From assembly GCA_900549895.1 (NCBI GenBank), contig URQG01000048.1:1-9938 (forward strand): a stretch of 9,938 nucleotides of DNA, given 5' to 3'. The position numbers and the translations under genes were made by a program. Source of the DNA: an uncultured Lachnobacterium sp. Lineage in GTDB: Bacteria > Bacillota > Clostridia > Lachnospirales > Lachnospiraceae. Below the pieces are notes generated by a model that saw nothing but the letters and a program-made list of their open reading frames with translations, made no database searches and was not told the DNA's origin. This document shows, one piece after another, positions 7,032 to 9,938 of this stretch; the stretch's first letter is position 1; each line of letters begins with the position of its first letter.

Positions 7032-8547
7032 TCTTCTCGTCACCTCCGGCAATCGTATCCATAATCTTGCTCTGTGTCAAATCTTCTCCGGTAATCTCGC
7101 CAACCTTCTTTCGGTCACGCATAACGATCAAACGGGAGCAGGTACGAAGCATCTCATCCGTCTCGGACGAAATAAAGGTGACACTCATACCTTCAGAAGC
7201 AAGTTTTAGTACAAGTTTCTGAATTTCAATCTTTGTTCCGATATCAATGCCTCGTGTCGGCTCATCCAGAATCAGATACTCCGGATGGGTCAAAAGCCAG
7301 CGGGCAAGGATAACTTTCTGCTGATTTCCACCTGACAGCGACTTGATCGGCGTATCTGCCGATGCCGTCTTAATTTCCAGCAGCTTAATATATTCGTCTG
7401 CAAATTTATTCGCCTGTGCCTTAGAGAACGGGCGGAAGAATCCCCGCAATACCTGCGCTGCAAGAATAATATTATCTCTTACAGAGAGATCTCCGACAAT
7501 ACCGTCCACTTTACGATCTTCCGGAAGGTAAGCAATTCCGTTCTTCATAGCATCAATAGGCTTTGAAATCTTGATTTCTTTTCCGTTTTTCTTAATCTTG
7601 CCACCGATCACGCGATCCGCACCAAATATGGCACGTACACATTCGCTTCGGCCGGATCCGAGCAATCCGGTAAATCCGTTGACTTCGCCTTTTCTGATAT
7701 AGAAATCAAATGGTTTGATTCCTGCATTACTCTGCAACTGTTCTACTTCAAATACCGGCGGAACGGATTCATCTGCGTGGTAGATCTGTGTCTCATCCTT
7801 AATCTGAGCCTCATCGTCAAGTTCCTTGCCAAGCATCTTAGCTACCAGTTGTACTCTCGGAAGCTTCTCAATCTCATATTCTCCGACCAGTTTACCATCC
7901 CGAAGAACCGTAATCCGGTCACATACTTCATATACCTGATCCAAAAAGTGCGTAACGAAGATGATTCCTACGCCTCTGGCTTTCAGATCCTTCATAAGCC
8001 CGAAGAGTTTCTGTACCTCTTTGTCATCCAGAGAGGAGGTCGGCTCATCGAGGATCAGTACTTTACAATCCATATCTACGGCTCTGGCGATGGCAACCAT
8101 CTGCTGGATTGCGATCGAACAGCTGGAAAGCTGCTGCGTTGCCTTTGCCGGAATATCGAGAGACTTCAGAATCTTATCTGCGTCCTCGTTCATTTTCTTC
8201 CAATTCTGTCCCACGCCCTTCGTTCGTCCGATAAACATGTTCTCTGCAACGGACAGGTTCGGGCAGAGTGTAATTTCCTGATACACAGTACTGATTCCCA
8301 GATTCTGCGCATCCTGCGGCGAATGGATTTCTACCGCCTTGTCACTTCCTGCAAGGAAAATTTCTCCCTCATCTTTTTCATACACACCGGTCAGAACCTT
8401 GATCAGTGTCGATTTTCCGGCTCCGTTCTCACCCATAAGTGCGTGGATTTCGCCTTCACGCAGGGAGAAATCAACCGCCTGCAATGCCTTTACTCCTGTA
8501 AAGTTTTTATGGATATTTTTCATCTGTAATACTACATTTTCTTTCAC
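7024..8547 (-). CDS. ytfR: Sugar ABC transporter ATP-binding protein, YtfR-like with two ATPase domains
   Basis: Cytoplasmic motor of the transporter: 507 residues carrying two fused nucleotide-binding domains, the usual CUT2 layout (RbsA, MglA, XylG, YtfR). Domain 1 has Walker A GENGAGKST (39-47), the Q-loop at Q90, an atypical signature region SSCSIAIQQ, Walker B VLILDEPTSSLD (163-174) and H200. Domain 2 has a degenerate Walker A GLLGSGRSE (294-302, no GKS/T), a canonical signature LSGGNQQK (404-411), Walker B YLILDEPTRGID (424-435) and SSETDEM in place of the switch His. One consensus and one degenerate site are normal for this family. I choose the GTG at 8547, with AAGGGGTG 9 bases upstream, giving an N-terminus close to E. 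coli YtfR. The frame can be extended to a TTG at 8577, but that lies in the T-run of a terminator hairpin and lacks a ribosome binding site. Confidence 0.93.
   Translation of the reverse strand: MKENVVLQMKNIHKNFTGVKALQAVDFSLREGEIHALMGENGAGKSTLIKVLTGVYEKDEGEIFLAGSDKAVEIHSPQDAQNLGISTVYQEITLCPNLSVAENMFIGRTKGVGQNWKKMNEDADKILKSLDIPAKATQQLSSCSIAIQQMVAIARAVDMDCKVLILDEPTSSLDDKEVQKLFGLMKDLKARGVGIIFVTHFLDQVYEVCDRITVLRDGKLVGEYEIEKLPRVQLVAKMLGKELDDEAQIKDETQIYHADESVPPVFEVEQLQSNAGIKPFDFYIRKGEVNGFTGLLGSGRSECVRAIFGADRVIGGKIKKNGKEIKISKPIDAMKNGIAYLPEDRKVDGIVGDLSVRDNIILAAQVLRGFFRPFSKAQANKFADEYIKLLEIKTASADTPIKSLSGGNQQKVILARWLLTHPEYLILDEPTRGIDIGTKIEIQKLVLKLASEGMSVTFISSETDEMLRTCSRLIVMRDRKKVGEITGEDLTQSKIMDTIAGGDEKNA
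7040..7047 (-). promoter_or_regulatory. Ribosome binding site deciding the YtfT-like permease start
   Basis: GGAGGTGA on the minus strand, inside the last codons of the ATPase gene, is 8 bases before the ATG at 7031. It fixes the permease start at this ATG rather than at the TTG at 7052. Confidence 0.9.
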
Positions 8548-8556
8548 CAGCTCATT

Positions 8557-8564
8557 CACCCCTT
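8557..8564 (-). promoter_or_regulatory. Ribosome binding site deciding the ATPase start
   Basis: AAGGGGTG on the minus strand, a slightly imperfect Shine-Dalgarno sequence, is 9 bases before the GTG at 8547. It is the only convincing site near the gene start and lies just downstream of the attenuator hairpin. Confidence 0.6.
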
Positions 8565-8575
8565 GCTCATTCGTC

Positions 8576-8616
8576 AAAAAACGCGACGCTGCGTTTTCCT
8601 CATACGCTGCGCCGCG
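8576..8616 (-). terminator. Intercistronic terminator/attenuator between binding-protein and ATPase genes
   Basis: On the minus strand CGCGGCGCAGCGT (8616-8604) pairs with ACGCAGCGTCGCG (8594-8582) around a 9-base loop. Of 13 positions, 11 are Watson-Crick pairs, one is G-U and one is an A-A mismatch; TTTTTT (8581-8576) follows directly. Flanking A's on the left arm can also pair with the T-run. The stem is far more GC-rich than its surroundings. This fits a Rho-independent terminator with partial read-through, which would make more of the upstream lipoprotein than of the ATPase and permeases. The hairpin could instead, or also, protect the 3' end of the upstream message from nucleases. Confidence 0.8.
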
Positions 8617-8640
8617 CTTCTTTTACCTGCTTATTTTGTC

Positions 8641-8657
8641 ATTCCTGCATGCAGAAT
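8641..8657. repeat. Short palindrome in the binding-protein/ATPase gap
   Basis: CTGCATGCAG (8645-8654) is a perfect 10-base palindrome within a nearly symmetric 17-base segment (ATTC and AAT flanks, one bulged base). It lies about 30 bases past the binding-protein stop and before the attenuator. As RNA it gives only a small hairpin; its role, if any, is unknown. Confidence 0.4.
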
Positions 8658-8685
8658 ATCATTTTGTGCTAATGCCTGTGCGTGT

Positions 8686-9693
8686 TTAGATTCCGTAAGT
8701 GCTCACATCATCTGCAGTAATGGTTGTTGCATCAAAGCCCTTCTCATCCATGATGATGGTCTTCTCTGTGATCTCTTCACCATTCTGAAGCTTCTGGATT
8801 ACATCAGCGATATAAGAGGCCTGGAATGGATTACACTGTCCATCGTAGTTCCAGTTCTGATCTAACAGTTCCTGAAGTGCCCACTGGTTGCAGTCGAATC
8901 CCATAACGATGACATCTTTGCCAACACCGTGTGAGATGTTTGCTTTATCAAGAGCTGCTACAGCACCCTTTGCCATATCGTCGTTCTCAGCATAGATAAC
9001 GTTGAACTTCTCGCCACTGTCGATAACAGACTGTACAATCTGCTGTGCTTTCTCTGCATTCCACTCTGCGGTCTGCTCATTTACAATGTTCCATCCTTCT
9101 GATGCAGCCATATCTGTGAGAGCTCCGGAACGTCCCTTCTGTGCTGCGGATCCCATAACACCCTGAATATGAATGATATTGTACTCATCAAGATTCTGTG
9201 CTTTTAACCAATCACAGGCTGTCTGTCCTTCTTTATCCATGTCGGATACGATAGATGCTGCATAAAGGCTCTCATCCGCATCGATAACACGGTCAAACAG
9301 GATAACCTGTGTTCCTGCATCCTGTGCATCCTTTAATACAGAATCCCATCCTGATGTATCAGCTGCTGAAAGAAGCAGATAATCAACGCCATCCTGAATG
9401 AACTTCTGTGCAGCTGTAATCTGCTCATCATTCTTAAGGCTGTATGCAAATGAAGCATCATATCCGTTCTCTTTTGTGAACATTGCCTTCATATCCTTGT
9501 CATTTGCTGTACGATATCCGGACTCATTTGGATCATTGTTAATAATTCCGACCTTGATAAGATCTCCGCTTGAGCTGCTGCTCGGCGCCGATGTATCACC
9601 TGCTCCGTCTGTTTTTGCTGTATTGCCGCCACAGGCAACCAGTCCGAATACCATCATTGATGCCATTAAGATTGATAAGATTTTTTTCTTCAT
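8686..9693 (-). CDS. ytfQ: Sugar-binding lipoprotein of a CUT2 ABC transporter, YtfQ-like
   Basis: Captures the sugar outside the cell and delivers it to the permease pair. The 335-residue precursor has a lipoprotein signal peptide: KKK at 2-4, a hydrophobic core and lipobox LVAC with C21 as the lipidated residue. A Ser/Gly/Ala-rich linker (about 22-43) precedes a periplasmic-binding-protein type I fold (Periplasmic_binding_4 class). Blocks shared with E. coli YtfQ include ESGYR (57-61; ESGWR there), SGWDSVLKDAQDAG (114-127), FDRVID (133-138), SLY (142-144) and YAENDDM (234-240; YAHNDDM there). E. coli YtfQ binds galactofuranose; relatives in bifidobacteria and Shewanella are assigned fructose or arabinose, so the substrate here is open. 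The ATG at 9693 follows TCCTCCC (SD GGGAGGA) by 7 bases, and the signal peptide starts there; the frame remains open to 9786, but this runs through the promoter. First gene of the operon. Confidence 0.95.
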   Translation of the reverse strand: MKKKILSILMASMMVFGLVACGGNTAKTDGAGDTSAPSSSSSGDLIKVGIINNDPNESGYRTANDKDMKAMFTKENGYDASFAYSLKNDEQITAAQKFIQDGVDYLLLSAADTSGWDSVLKDAQDAGTQVILFDRVIDADESLYAASIVSDMDKEGQTACDWLKAQNLDEYNIIHIQGVMGSAAQKGRSGALTDMAASEGWNIVNEQTAEWNAEKAQQIVQSVIDSGEKFNVIYAENDDMAKGAVAALDKANISHGVGKDVIVMGFDCNQWALQELLDQNWNYDGQCNPFQASYIADVIQKLQNGEEITEKTIIMDEKGFDATTITADDVSTYGI

Positions 9694-9700
9694 AAATTTT

Positions 9701-9707
9701 TCCTCCC
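9701..9707 (-). promoter_or_regulatory. Ribosome binding site of the binding-protein gene
   Basis: GGGAGGA on the minus strand is 7 bases before the ATG at 9693. It fixes this start, which is also where the lipoprotein signal peptide begins, against upstream in-frame alternatives reaching 9786. Confidence 0.92.
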
Positions 9708-9768
9708 ATGTTACATTGTTTTGAATTGTTTTGTTTGTTTCGTTTGGGCCCTTCTCTTTTGTAAGTTC

Positions 9769-9797
9769 ACTATACCATCCGTTCATTTTATGGGCAA
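9769..9797 (-). promoter_or_regulatory. Sigma-A promoter (extended -10) of the sugar ABC transporter operon
   Basis: On the minus strand TTGCCC (9797-9792) and TATAGT (9774-9769) are 17 bases apart, and TGG directly before the -10 gives an extended -10 element. Transcription should start near 9762, leaving an unusually C/A-rich, probably unstructured leader of about 70 nt. The weak -35 suggests help from an activator; a pair of direct repeats lies upstream. Confidence 0.7.
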
Positions 9798-9838
9798 TCT
9801 CATTTTTTCTTATTTCTTCGTATTTGGAAGTTATTTAC

Positions 9839-9878
9839 AATACAAATTTACTGTGATATTATTAAAACAAATACAAAT
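9839..9878. repeat. Paired direct repeats AATACAAATT, possible regulator-binding site
   Basis: AATACAAATT occurs at 9839-9848 and again at 9869-9878, exactly 30 bases apart (about three helical turns). This is about 75-115 bases upstream of the inferred transcript start of the transporter operon. Same-face direct repeats upstream of a weak -35 fit an activator of AraC or response-regulator type, but AT-rich sequence can produce such a match by chance. The regulator gene is not in the window. Confidence 0.4.
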
Positions 9879-9888
9879 TGTGACATGA

Positions 9889-9938
9889 CTGTCTCTTATA
9901 CACATCTCCGAGCCCACGAGACGCGTAGTAATCTCGTA
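9889..9938 (+). other. Nextera P7-side adapter with index (artificial sequence)
   Basis: Bases 9889-9907 (CTGTCTCTTATACACATCT) are the reverse complement of the Tn5 mosaic end. They are followed by the read-2 adapter remainder CCGAGCCCACGAGAC (9908-9922), an 8-base index GCGTAGTA (9923-9930; i7 N719 as I recall) and the first 8 bases of the P7 end, ATCTCGTA (9931-9938). Native DNA ends at 9888. Confidence 0.99.

Noticed and set aside
7777..8529. 250-codon open frame on the plus strand, opposite the ATPase gene
   Set aside because: Antisense shadow of the conserved ATPase domains; composition is unlike a real protein.
8576..8605. Nine-codon mini-frame beginning ATGAGG in the loop of the attenuator hairpin
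   Set aside because: No ribosome binding site, and it coincides with the loop and right arm of the terminator; no run of regulatory codons as in amino-acid leader peptides.
9694..9786. N-terminal extension of the binding-protein frame to 9786
   Set aside because: It runs across the inferred promoter and leader; a strong ribosome binding site and a lipoprotein signal peptide fix the start at 9693.
9739..9800. Possible catabolite (CcpA) cre site near the transporter promoter
   Set aside because: Segments such as AAACGAAAC and TGAACGGAT resemble only half of the cre consensus; the spacing of TG, CG and CA does not fit.
42..9888. CRISPR array, insertion sequence, prophage, toxin-antitoxin or defence genes
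   Set aside because: No regularly spaced repeats, transposase, integrase or short paired genes are visible; every large frame is accounted for by carbohydrate or chemotaxis genes.

Overview
The window is one tagmented library molecule: Illumina Nextera adapter and index sequence occupies both ends (1-41 and 9889-9938). Native DNA therefore runs only from 42 to 9888. It is dense bacterial DNA with AG-rich ribosome binding sites, sigma-A-like promoters and intrinsic terminators. The proteins look clostridial, and a chemoreceptor points to a motile host. A motile gut or rumen Lachnospiraceae (Roseburia/Agathobacter-like) fits best, but that is inference from protein style and not from a marker gene.

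Left part, plus strand: an AT- and pyrimidine-rich leader (42-399) precedes a complete cytoplasmic cellobiose phosphorylase of family GH94 (400-2844), which ends in a strong hairpin (2876-2908). The chemoreceptor gene runs convergently towards it from the right (4761-2950), with its own promoter in the 4762-4912 gap.

Right part, minus strand: a four-gene sugar ABC transporter operon is transcribed from about 9762 down to a 14-bp hairpin terminator at 4855-4894. The order is lipoprotein binding protein, double ATPase, permease, permease. This matches gene for gene the E. coli ytfQ-ytfR-ytfT-yjfF (galactofuranose-type, CUT2) system. The last three genes are tightly coupled: an 8-base overlap, then a 1-base gap, each start having a near-perfect Shine-Dalgarno sequence. 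The binding-protein gene is separated from the ATPase gene by a GC-rich hairpin followed by six T's, a likely attenuator giving more binding protein than membrane components.

Together the genes describe carbohydrate sensing (chemoreceptor), uptake of a monosaccharide probably in furanose form (ABC system) and ATP-saving phosphorolysis of cellobiose inside the cell. Nothing shows that the three units share a substrate: the ABC system is of a monosaccharide class and no cellobiose transporter is in view. I found no mobile element, CRISPR array, RNA gene or convincing undescribed system. The most notable observations are the technical ends, the intercistronic attenuator (which also moves the ATPase start) and a pair of 10-bp direct repeats 30 bp apart upstream of the transporter promoter.
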